Part shown: positions 21,301 to 29,820 of the stretch, piece by piece
Layout of the letters: each line of letters begins with the position of its first letter
Numbering within the stretch: the stretch's first letter is position 1
Source of the DNA: Crithidia fasciculata
Lineage: Eukaryota; Euglenozoa; Kinetoplastea; Trypanosomatida; Trypanosomatidae
Reading direction: 5' to 3'
Assembly: GCA_000331325.2 (NCBI GenBank)
Contig: CM003434.1
Coordinates: 924,005-988,004 of the forward strand
DNA length: 64,000 bases
Translations under genes and position numbers: made by a program
Notes under the pieces: generated by a model
What the model was told of the DNA's origin: nothing
Database searches by the model: none
What the model saw: only the letters and a program-made list of their open reading frames with translations

Positions 21301-22457
21301 GCCTCGATCTTCATGAAGGGGGATCGGTCGTTGAAGAAGAGGCACGCGGCGTGCGGGTCTGGCAGCCACACAAAGGTGACCATCGCCATGAACATCTTTC
21401 CCAGCCCCTCGAAGATCTTGGTCATAATCATGTCCACCAGGCTTTTAACAAGAAGTGGGTAGGGGAAGCACAGGGCGGCCATGCCCCACACACTGCCTAT
21501 GTAGTAGTCAGCAGCACTCCACGCGGCGTTGCTAAGGGGTAGCGTATGAAAATAGGTGTCGTACATGCGGATCTCCATCATGTAGATGAAGAAGTAGAGA
21601 TAGATGAAGCGGCGCATCATGCCGTGGCTGACGAGGCCGGCAAGAAAGATACCGAGAGCCAACATCCCATACCACGCTCCGATGTGGTTTTGGATCTGGA
21701 AGGCGTCCATAATGGTACCAAAGACGAGCATGTAGAGGATGCCGCGCCAGATCCACGAGTGCAGGCCGATCTGCTCACCCAGTGTGGAGCGGTGGGTCGA
21801 GGTGGAGACGACGGCCGCGATGAGCATCTGCGGGAATCCAAAGCGGAAAATCGTGTTAGGGTGGATGGCGATGGTCATGAGGGGGAAGGAGACAAAGGCG
21901 ACGGTGCGGAAGGCACCACGCACCCAACCAATCGTCTGCAGGTTCGTCATGCTCTCCAGGGCTGCCTTGTAGCCGAAGTCGTCCTGGTCGGGATCTTTGT
22001 GAAAGGTGATGTACTCCGGTGCGGGGTGCTGCGGCAGCCCACCCGCAGCAGCAGGCGGAGCCGCAGGAGTCGCTGCGGCGGTCTTCTCGTTGTCAGCGGC
22101 GGTGGAGTCGCTCGTGTGCTCATTGTCTGAGATAGCTCTCCCCTCTGTTGCTGGCTGCGACGCATCTGTCAACTCCGCAGAAGGCGTCTTCACTTTTGCC
22201 GCGTCTTTCAAGCCTGCAGGGGCACCGCGCGTTGCCTCACCGCCCTCCGCATTTTCTGCTGCAGGAGTTGCGGCGTCGTCCTCGTCGTCCGGTGCGTTGG
22301 TGGCTAGGTCCTGCATCGGCGGCACATCCACCCGTGGGGTTTGGGTGGCGCCGCTGTGCATCGAGGGTGCATCGCGTGTCTCGCTGCCATCTTCAAAGGC
22401 GGCCGCCTCCCGTTGCCGGGTATGTGGGCTGTCCCTGGCGCTCGTATGCTCCGTCAT
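18381..22457 (-). CDS. FUSC/ArAE-like multi-pass membrane protein, array copy 1
   Basis: The frame is 1,358 codons from ATG 22457 to TAA. Residues 1-150 are hydrophilic. The first membrane block (about 178-365) includes GAWYGMLALGIFLAGLVSHG and ends at TFVWLPDPHAA. A cytosolic helical part spans about 400-640. A second membrane block (about 700-840) contains FFGVTILLGLPVEEESLN then NRMAGNSLGCALGF, YGSVITLAGLATSMV and IVAYMLCCMFIFP. Two membrane halves, each with an R-x-x-G-x-x-x-G-type motif and a long cytosolic stretch between them, match the FUSC/ArAE/ALMT-like superfamily, which exports aromatic acids or anions. Residues after 850 are cytosolic and end in the conserved tail HAQSDPWVDWRF. 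Substrate and membrane are unknown. It is the last member of a tandem array and is most similar to copy 2. The superfamily call rests on remembered motifs. Confidence 0.72.
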   Translation of the reverse strand: MTEHTSARDSPHTRQREAAAFEDGSETRDAPSMHSGATQTPRVDVPPMQDLATNAPDDEDDAATPAAENAEGGEATRGAPAGLKDAAKVKTPSAELTDASQPATEGRAISDNEHTSDSTAADNEKTAAATPAAPPAAAGGLPQHPAPEYITFHKDPDQDDFGYKAALESMTNLQTIGWVRGAFRTVAFVSFPLMTIAIHPNTIFRFGFPQMLIAAVVSTSTHRSTLGEQIGLHSWIWRGILYMLVFGTIMDAFQIQNHIGAWYGMLALGIFLAGLVSHGMMRRFIYLYFFIYMMEIRMYDTYFHTLPLSNAAWSAADYYIGSVWGMAALCFPYPLLVKSLVDMIMTKIFEGLGKMFMAMVTFVWLPDPHAACLFFNDRSPFMKIEAILEVMPPLLWFANWEPLEFALRNPVRRLKLSLLRRVMALTYAAFGAGHTIVELQKRHADRVAMHKIRVNLFQAMHGGDYKAIGDRCSDASHMSGDATPEDVRAAGVSMAELHENSRGCVKDFAMTLMQATLLVGSTESTPEQLLKKVPFDALREKDTQMRRNLRLEMTQVMKIQSDLVANRRSAEQRKQQDADMEDEDEADDVAVVDHNSPFGRTRHYRIGRVSAAIILENSAIIDQQEMFLRMNRIFFHLQMSMIAGELLSFGEQMKDYKPAVSLGRRLLDFFIIEPWNDFWEELWCRIAFLRPCDYRTVKDAIRMTCAYLAATALNLELWVVPGGLYFFGVTILLGLPVEEESLNMAVNRMAGNSLGCALGFMAYHNANNLAQQLAMALCFTFIQQCCKNHPLYGQTFFYGSVITLAGLATSMVTMELLTRMIASCYTIVAYMLCCMFIFPNNSIKICWGYRCKLTKVMSEVIDDVALTVRIQPECHPAPADDGARECFNEPVAYPRRNTEAMQMCSQLNVQMSLANRLLDMCDKWAPFAARQPIIRGSAPFPAAASAMIQFAHKRMVAHLRMLVFGVQLLHRPRTETLSVNGARLICGSISDFLAEFANCVRLLNQDFIDSIQISRKWSYPLSLSRASQLSRLRVRLQAIHSEAYVMVLLHVSRGTFGMTAQDFSELRREAAERVAEQEAESRGNVHVNAGDGEADAMLNVSFADRFLAARRLGESFAGRPTPEVLEDLHRSMYLPQTLGESIGQSNSAVFAHRAPLQESDVQPNDAFPLTQESAEREMQQQLREERLQDERSHSEEKAPASSRSTPHEDKLSERESHEPSYEPVAPRKSKSNVSKLILLPDQGAESYIPLYRGPAFTYVEDAYDTDKDTDFSAIMTILCSCDGLMTELEGLTGPVNNINTYQKQLHESSIAVGFLDRMTEKMKNYRKANYDRYHYPAPPPQKRDALHAQSDPWVDWRF

Positions 22458-22495
22458 AGCTGATGAACGAAGGAGCGAGGAATAAGAGGGACCGT

Positions 22496-22515
22496 CTGGA
22501 AAGAAAAAAGAAACT
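22496..22515 (-). promoter_or_regulatory. Candidate trans-splice acceptor for FUSC-like copy 1
   Basis: On the minus strand the tract TTTCTTTTTTCTTTCC is followed at once by AG (22496-22497), about 40 nt before the ATG. This is a compact polypyrimidine-AG arrangement typical of kinetoplastid spliced-leader sites. Confidence 0.55.
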
Positions 22516-24015
22516 TAGGTATTTGTCAGAAAAAAAATTGGAAAGAGAGTTAGAGATGCGTGGTAAGGCGTGCGACTGTCGTCACCTCCGCGTCGTGTGA
22601 AGCCGTCTTCGGTTAAGAGAGAAAAAGAAATCAAGAAGAAGGAGAAAAAAAAATAACACAATACAATTTAGTGTATGTGTTAGTGTATGACGCTTTCAAA
22701 GCAAAGCTGTATCTGGAGAAACCAGAGCGGAGACGGCGCTTACACAGGGGCTCTTCTACTGTTGTGGTGCGGAGCCGATAGAAGATGGATATCAGTGTAC
22801 GAAAGAGGAGGATAATGGGATGAAGAGAGAGAGAGAGAGTTCAGAGACGTGTAGAAGAGAAGGGGATGTCAACAAGATGCGCAGGGAAGGACATTGTTGA
22901 AAAGTAGATCTGCGCATTTTACCCGCACGGAGGCCTCTAACAGCTGTAGGGTGGAAAAGAGAGTGGAGAGAGAAAGGGAAGAGTGCAGACCTATTGAACA
23001 AAATGACGCTTATTGTTGAGACTTCGCGCGAGGCAAAGGCCATGTTGGCAACCAGTTTGAAGTAGAGAAAAAAAAGGTGACCGAAAAAAACCATGAAGTA
23101 CTAACAGCTGTGTTGCCAGAGTACAGAGCAAGTGATATTGAAGCACGAGGCGGCAGTGCGTGAAAGTGGGCGATGCAAAGGTGTGTCTGGAAGCTGACAG
23201 GCGTCACTTCACACACGGGAAGAGAAAAAAAAAGGCTTGCATGCATCGGGAAACGAAAACAAAGGGGAAGTTACGGGAGTAATCAAAAATAAATACTGAA
23301 CGTCAAGAGAAAAGGAAAGACACAATTCCCATGAAAAAAAAAACAGAGAAAAGGGACACCCACGAATCACAATTGTCTATCTCGACCCTGTGAGGAGGGT
23401 ATCCACAGTCTGTTAAAAATTAGAAAGCGAAAACAAAAATAGACGGTGTTAGCGCGAGAGGCCCTCAGTGACGGTAATAGACAGAAAGAAGAGGTGAGAA
23501 GGGCTTAGAGCTTCTCGATGGAAAAAAAAAATTACAGGTTTTTTTGAGTTGTGTCAAGGCATCATTGTCGACAATTAACACGTCTTTCTGTCTCCAAAAA
23601 AAAGGTGAAAAACTTAGAAAAAACAAGTTCGTTTTATTTTCATGATCAAAGCACGAGGAGAGGGGAGAAATAAAACGCTGCCCATTTCGACTAGGACGAC
23701 AGCTGCACATGTTTGTAAAACAAAAAGAAAGAAAGAAGAAAGCATGCAGACCTCCCAAGACATAGGAGGAGAGAAGAGAGGGCAAAAAAAAAAGAGAAAG
23801 CAAGATCCTTAGTTTTATAATAAAGAGTACCTGTCCATCGTGACACAGGCACAAAAGCGAAGTACGAGCAGTGAAAAGCCGACAATTTTTCTAGCGTCGT
23901 CGACAGCTCTCTAAATACTTCGCAGAATAAAAAAATGGGAAGCTATGAGAAGCTTCACAGTTTCACGTAGAACTAAAAAAAGAGACAAGAGGTGGATTGG
24001 ATTCGCCTCACTGGT
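22516..24015. other. Intergenic region between FUSC-like copies 1 and 2
   Basis: About 1.5 kb of AT-rich, purine-rich (+) DNA with long A-runs. No gene or RNA was recognised. Unlike the coding regions, it shows no obvious similarity to the spacer upstream of copy 2. Confidence 0.45.
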
Positions 24016-27000
24016 CTAGAAGCGCCAGTCCGCAAACGGGTCGGACTGCGCGTGAAGCGGTCGCCGCTGTTCTTCTGCAGCAGTCGGGAAGTGGTAGCGG
24101 TCGTAATTGCGCTGACGCAACGCCGTCACCCTCGCAGACAGCGCGTCGATAAGACCAATCGCCAGCGACGACTCGTGCAACTCCTTCTGGTAGGTGCTCA
24201 CCGTGTTCATCGGCCCCGTCAGCCCCTCCAGCTCCGCGATGAGGCCGTAGCAGCTGCAGAGGATCGTCGTGACGGCAGAGAAGTCCGTGTCCCGCTCTGT
24301 CGCTAGCTCGTCCTCGACGTAGGTGAAGGCGGGGCCGCGGTAGAGGGGCACCACAAACTCGGGCCCTTCCTCTGGCAGCATAAGGAGGCGAGACACTTTG
24401 CTCTTCGACTTGCGAGGCTGCACGGCGTCGTAGACGGTAGAGCTTCCAGCAGGCTTGATTTTGCCGCTGGCGTCCGCAACAGCGGCAGTTTCGCACGCGA
24501 CGTCGTCGCCCTCCGCAACGCCCGCCTGCTCTCCTCGTCTGCGCGACGCCTCCTCCCGCAGCCGCTGCTGCTCCTGGTGCTCGGCGCTCTCCTGCGTGAA
24601 AGGGAAGGCGTCATTCGGCTGCGCGGTGCTCTCCCGCAGCGGCACGCGGTGGGCGAAGGAGCGCTGCGACACCCCGCCCGGGCCAAACAGCGATGTCTCC
24701 CGCTGCTGGGGAAGGTAGAGGGAGTCCTGCAGACGCACCATCGCATCGGTATCACCAGCACTGCCGGCGAAGGACTCCCCCAGACGCCGGGCAGCGAGAA
24801 AGCGGTCGGCAAAGGACATGTTCAGCGGTGGGTGAGCAGCATCGGCGCCGCCAACAGCCTCTTTTGTCTCGTCAAGAGGGGCGATCGGCTGCCGCTGCTG
24901 CTGCTGCTGCTGCTGCTGCTCTGCCAGAGCCCGCACTGCACCCTCTTGTCGCAGCGCGTGGTAGTCCTCCGGCCTCATCCCGCTGACCGCCTTGGAGAGG
25001 TGTTGTGCGGCGATGACGTAGCACTCGATGTGGATGGCGAAGAGGCGCACCCGCAGCCAGCTGAGCTGGCTCGTGTGGCTCAGCGTCAGTGGGTAGGACC
25101 ACTTTCGGGAGGACTGCAGTGAATCAATGAAGTCCTGGCTCACGAGGCGCACACAGCCAGCGAACTCGTCGAGGAAGTCACTGATGCTGCCGGCGAGGAG
25201 ACGTGCGGTGGTGGAGGAGAGCGTCTCAGTGCGGGGACGGTGCAGCAGCTGCACCCCAAACACAAGCATCCGCAGGTGCGCCATGAGACGCTTGTGTGTG
25301 AACTGGATCGCGGTGGATGCGGCGGTGGGAAAGGGCGACATCCCGCGAATTACATGCTGGCGTGCCGCAAAGGGGGCCCACTTGTCGCACATGTCCAAGA
25401 GACGGTTGGCGAGGGACATCTGCACGTTCAGCTGCGAGCACATCTGCATCGCCTCGGTGTTGCGGCGGGGGTAGGCGACCGGCTCGTTGGCGCCTTCCTT
25501 GTTTACATCGGGCAGTGCCAGTGAGCTGAGACACTCTGGTCGGATGCGCACCGTCAGCGCCACGTCGTCGATCACCTCGCTCATCACCTTTGTCAGCTTG
25601 CAGCGATAGCCCCAGCAGATCTTGATATTGTTGTTGGGGAAGATGAACATGCAGCACAGCATGTAGGCCACCACTGTGTAGTTGCTGGTGATGAGGCGTG
25701 TCATGAGCTGTAGGGTGTGCGGTGAGGTGGCCAAGCTGGCCATGGTGATGGCACCACTGTAGAGAAACATCTGCCCATACACCGGGTGATCCTTCAGGGC
25801 CCGCAGCACAAAAAGAAAGCACATCACCATCGCGATTTGCTGGGCGAGGTTGTGCGTGTTGTGGTAGGCCATGAAGCCCAGCGAACAGCCGAGGGCGTTG
25901 CCCGCCATGCGGTTCACCGCCATCCCCAGCGACTCCTCCTCGACGGGGAGACCGAGCAGCAGCGTCGGGCCAAAGTAGTACTCGCCGCCGGGGAGGAAGT
26001 AGAGCTCGAGGTTCAGCGCTGTGGCGCTCAGGTAGGCACAGGTCATGCGGATGGCGTCCTTCAGCTTGCGGGAGTCGGAGGGGCGGGCGAGGGTCAGAAT
26101 GCCCCACAGGTCCTCCCAGAAGCTGTTCCACGGCTCGATGATGAAAAAGTCGAGCAGGCGGCGGCCTAACGACTTGTCCGGCTTGTAGTCCTTCATCTGC
26201 TCACCAAAGCTGATGATTTCACCCGCAATCATCGCCATCAAAGCGTGAAAGTACAGCTCGCTGAGGCGGGTGGTGATGTTGGTTTGGTCCAGCTCGCCTT
26301 TGTTTTCCAAGATGCTGGCGGCGTCCTCGCGAGTGATGGTGTAACGGTGCGTGCGGCCGAAGGGCGAGTTGGCGTCCTCCACCACAATTTCCTCCTCACC
26401 ATCGCTACTCTCCTTCTTTTCATGCTGCTGCTGCTGCTTCTGGCGCTCCGCCATGCGTTTGGCCACCAAATTGGCCTGCATCTTCATTATCTGCAGCGAT
26501 TCAAGCCGCAGTGCCCGGCGCATCTGCGTCTGCTTCTCCCGCAGCGTTTCAAAGGGTACTTTCTTGACGATGTGCTCCGGGGTGTTGATTACCGTCCCGA
26601 GCAGCGTCACGCACTGCATGAGGGCAAGCCCAAAGGCCTTGGCGCAGCTCTCGCTGTTGGCACGCAAGGTGCTGATGGAGTCCGCGTCGTCTGCCTGCGG
26701 CGCCGCGGTCGCGTCGTCCACGTCGTCCGTCGCGTGGAGCATCTCCGTCGCTGTGGGGAAGATGAACGAGCTCTCGCTGGGCTGCGGGGCGGAGAGGCTC
26801 GTCAGCCGGCGCAGGTGCCGCCCCTGCGTCGCCTCGAAGAGCGTCACACGAATCTTGTGAATTGCGGCCTGCTCTGACTGCCGCCGGCGGTTCTCTGCGA
26901 CCGTGCGGCCGACCCCGAAGGCGGCGTACGTCAGCGCCATCACACGCCGCAGCAGTGACAGCTTCAGGCGTCGAACGGGGTTGTGAAGGGGGAACTCAGT

Positions 27001-28047
27001 GGGCTCCCAGTTAGTGAACCACAGCAGCGGTGGCATTGCATCAAGAATAGCCTCGATCTTCATGAAGGGGGATCGGTCGTTAAAGAAGAGGCATGCGGCG
27101 TGCGGGTCTGGCAGCCACACAAAGGTGACCATCGCCATGAACATCTTGCCGAAGCCTTCAAAGATCTTCGCCATTATCATGTCAAGTAGACTCTTGGTGA
27201 GAATGGGGTAGGGGAAGCACAGGGCGGCCATGCCCCACACACTGCCCAAGATGAAATCTGCCGCGCTCCACGCTGCCAAATTAAGAGGCACCTCATCATA
27301 AAACATGTGCAGCATCTTCAGCTCTATAATGAAGACAAAGAAGTAGAGGTACATGAAGCGGCGCATCATGCCGTGGCTGACGAGGCCGGAAAGAAAAATA
27401 CCGAGGGCCAACATCCCATACCACGCCCCAGTGTGCCGGTACACGTGCCAAGAGCTTATGATGGTGCCCAAGACGAGCATGTACACGATGCCGCGCCAGA
27501 TCCACGAGTGCACGCCGATCTGCATGCCGAGCGACGTCTGGTGGGTCGAGGTCGAGATGACAGCGGCCACCATCATCTGCGGGTAGCCCAGGCGCATCAT
27601 TGTGTTGGGGTGCAGGGCGATGGTGAAGAGCGGCAGCGCCACCAGGGCAGTGGTGCGGAGGGCACCGCGAAACTGCATGATCGTCTGCGGGTTCGTGATG
27701 CTCTCGAGGACGGCCTTGTAGCCCATGTCGTCCTTGTCCGGATTCTTACGAAAGACGACGTCGGCGGGGAGAGGAAAAGAGGGATGAGCAGGTCGGGGAC
27801 CACCGGCTGCTGGTGCTGCTGCCGAGGGAGCTGTGGGGGCCCGAGGGGCCTCTGCGTCTACAGCGCTTCCGCCCGCGTTGTGGGGCACATCAATGGGCTG
27901 CTGCATGTCCTCCGCTGCGTGACTGCGGTGTGCACTGAACTCGTTGGCGCTTTCGGGACTGTGGTCATCATCGGCGAAGGGGGAGTGCGGGACTGCGTTG
28001 CAGCTGCCGGTGGGAAGATCACCGTGCTCAGTGCCGGACTTCGGCAT
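24016..28047 (-). CDS. FUSC/ArAE-like multi-pass membrane protein, array copy 2
   Basis: The frame is 1,343 codons from ATG 28047 (MPKSGTEHGDLP) to TAG; the 21 open codons upstream begin with TTG and belong to the 5' UTR. The layout is the same as copy 1: hydrophilic N-terminus, first membrane block ending in WLPDPHAACLFFNDRSPF, helical cytosolic middle, second block with YYFGPTLLLGLPVEEESL then NRMAGNALGCSLGF, cytosolic C-terminal part, and tail HAQSDPFADWRF. Long stretches are identical or nearly so to copy 1 at the DNA level, for example around 25380-25480 and 27060-27130, while termini and loops differ. A run of CTG on + (24891-24920) encodes a short poly-Gln. The protein is inferred to be an exporter or anion-channel-like protein; its substrate is unknown. 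Confidence 0.72.
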   Translation of the reverse strand: MPKSGTEHGDLPTGSCNAVPHSPFADDDHSPESANEFSAHRSHAAEDMQQPIDVPHNAGGSAVDAEAPRAPTAPSAAAPAAGGPRPAHPSFPLPADVVFRKNPDKDDMGYKAVLESITNPQTIMQFRGALRTTALVALPLFTIALHPNTMMRLGYPQMMVAAVISTSTHQTSLGMQIGVHSWIWRGIVYMLVLGTIISSWHVYRHTGAWYGMLALGIFLSGLVSHGMMRRFMYLYFFVFIIELKMLHMFYDEVPLNLAAWSAADFILGSVWGMAALCFPYPILTKSLLDMIMAKIFEGFGKMFMAMVTFVWLPDPHAACLFFNDRSPFMKIEAILDAMPPLLWFTNWEPTEFPLHNPVRRLKLSLLRRVMALTYAAFGVGRTVAENRRRQSEQAAIHKIRVTLFEATQGRHLRRLTSLSAPQPSESSFIFPTATEMLHATDDVDDATAAPQADDADSISTLRANSESCAKAFGLALMQCVTLLGTVINTPEHIVKKVPFETLREKQTQMRRALRLESLQIMKMQANLVAKRMAERQKQQQQHEKKESSDGEEEIVVEDANSPFGRTHRYTITREDAASILENKGELDQTNITTRLSELYFHALMAMIAGEIISFGEQMKDYKPDKSLGRRLLDFFIIEPWNSFWEDLWGILTLARPSDSRKLKDAIRMTCAYLSATALNLELYFLPGGEYYFGPTLLLGLPVEEESLGMAVNRMAGNALGCSLGFMAYHNTHNLAQQIAMVMCFLFVLRALKDHPVYGQMFLYSGAITMASLATSPHTLQLMTRLITSNYTVVAYMLCCMFIFPNNNIKICWGYRCKLTKVMSEVIDDVALTVRIRPECLSSLALPDVNKEGANEPVAYPRRNTEAMQMCSQLNVQMSLANRLLDMCDKWAPFAARQHVIRGMSPFPTAASTAIQFTHKRLMAHLRMLVFGVQLLHRPRTETLSSTTARLLAGSISDFLDEFAGCVRLVSQDFIDSLQSSRKWSYPLTLSHTSQLSWLRVRLFAIHIECYVIAAQHLSKAVSGMRPEDYHALRQEGAVRALAEQQQQQQQQRQPIAPLDETKEAVGGADAAHPPLNMSFADRFLAARRLGESFAGSAGDTDAMVRLQDSLYLPQQRETSLFGPGGVSQRSFAHRVPLRESTAQPNDAFPFTQESAEHQEQQRLREEASRRRGEQAGVAEGDDVACETAAVADASGKIKPAGSSTVYDAVQPRKSKSKVSRLLMLPEEGPEFVVPLYRGPAFTYVEDELATERDTDFSAVTTILCSCYGLIAELEGLTGPMNTVSTYQKELHESSLAIGLIDALSARVTALRQRNYDRYHFPTAAEEQRRPLHAQSDPFADWRF
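24891..24920. repeat. CAG/CTG triplet run coding poly-Gln
   Basis: A run of CTG on the + strand, CAG on the coding strand, gives about nine consecutive Gln inside the C-terminal cytosolic part of FUSC-like copy 2. Copy 1 lacks it, so it is a recent or labile expansion. Confidence 0.75.
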
Positions 28048-29820
28048 GGCTTTTGATAAGTTGTGTGATGTGTAAAGGTTTAGAGAGAGAGACAGAGGAC
28101 AATAAATCAAAAGCGCGACTCAGAACAGATGTCTCTACTAGAGTTCAGCGTCAGGGCTGTATAAACGGCTTCGCTTGTAGATGAGGGATGAAGTAGAGGG
28201 AAGAAAAGAGAGGGTAGAAAAGACAAAAAAGGGTTGATACGCACAGCATGAGTGTACCCGAAATCGCCGTGATCCGAGGGGAAGAGAAAGAAAAGAGCGA
28301 TGTTGCATCAACAGAAAAAGAAGAAGACTATTGTTGCTTCCTGTAAAGAATGACCGTCTAACGGACTGCAACTGAACTAAAGCAGCACAGAGCCATCTGC
28401 GCAAATGCGGGCACTTGCACCTCGCGTTCAAACCACCGCCGTCCACTACGCTATAGCCTAGATAAAAGTGCACAGCCTAGTGTCCTTACCCTCCATAGCG
28501 CTTTACAGGCGAGAGACCAGTGGACTGAAGACCACAGTGCTGCAAGCCGCCTTCCACAAGCGTGCACGTTACTAAAAGAAGGAGTTAAATGAAGACTGAG
28601 AGTTTATCGACGCACTCTTCCAGCATCACGCAACATGATCAGCATAGGTTGGGCCTTGCTGGGAGCGAATATCAGTTACAGCTACCAAAGCACAAAGAGA
28701 AAGAGAGAAAGGATGTTTTGAAATAAAGAGAGAAGAAGGTTTCTTCGTGTTGTTTAAGAGAGGTATGAAAATCAAAAAGAAAAAGGAGGAAAGAAAAGGA
28801 GAATAACCAAAAAAGAAACCGAGACGTAGAGAAATCAGAGAAGGACGGAGTTGTATTCAAACTTAAGGAGAGGAAGTGAAGCAACAAATAGAAAAGTGGG
28901 CCATTTTTCAGAAGCAAAAAAAAGTAGAGAAAATCAAAGAGAGAGAAAAAAAAGCAGCAGAGAAGGCATCTGTCTGAAAAGAACGTAGGGAGTACACGCA
29001 ACTTCGCAAGCCCGGCTACGGCTGAAAATTGAAGGAGAGCACCTGACGAAATCTTCACGCAACTGAAAAAGAAAACAAAAATAAATTAGTTTGCTATGAC
29101 TTCATGGGGTGCGACGAGCGCTGTCAGAAAATACTTAAACACGGAACTTAGGCGGCGCCAGGACGAGGAAGAGGAGACGCACAGCAGACAAGGTAAAAAC
29201 CATCCACTCGCAGGATTTTGCATGCGCTGACCATCGTCGTAAAAACGGCAGCATTTTCTTTCCGGCTAGCGTCTTTTCCTATTCAAGTGCGTAGTGGACA
29301 CCAGAAAAAAAATAAAATGAAGGTGGAGGAAAAGGAATCACCACAACATTCTATGTCCTTTAGGACTGTAGGCAACATACCACCGTTACCACCTTAGAGC
29401 AGTGAAGAAAAATAAATAATGATAAACCGAAAGGAAGAGGAAGTACAGAAAACAAATCGTTTTACCCGCAAACATTACAGCACTGTTCACTCTCAAGTGA
29501 CCATAAGGTGTGAGTCGGTTGCAGCGGGAGTGGAAAACGGGGAGAGAAGAAAAAATAAAGAAAGAAGTAAGGCTGGTAAGAGGAGAAAAGGTAAATTTTG
29601 GGGTGCCGGGGCAGCATATGTTTAAAATCAGAAAAAGAGGAGAAGAGGTAAGGTAAAAGAAAAAGCCTGAAAACGCGCGTCTACGTGGTGATTGAGAAGT
29701 TGCCGTTCTGGCACACCTCACACCGCTCCACTTAGCAGTATTACCAGCTAACTCATGGCAAAACCAAAAAACAAACAAATAAACAAGGAAGCAAACAAGG
29801 CCTTCGCACCATGTATGTGG
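28048..29820. other. Intergenic region between FUSC-like copies 2 and 3
   Basis: About 1.8 kb, AT-rich and purine-biased on +. It should hold the splice acceptor of copy 2 and the 3' UTR of copy 3. No coding-like frame or RNA fold was recognised. Confidence 0.45.
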
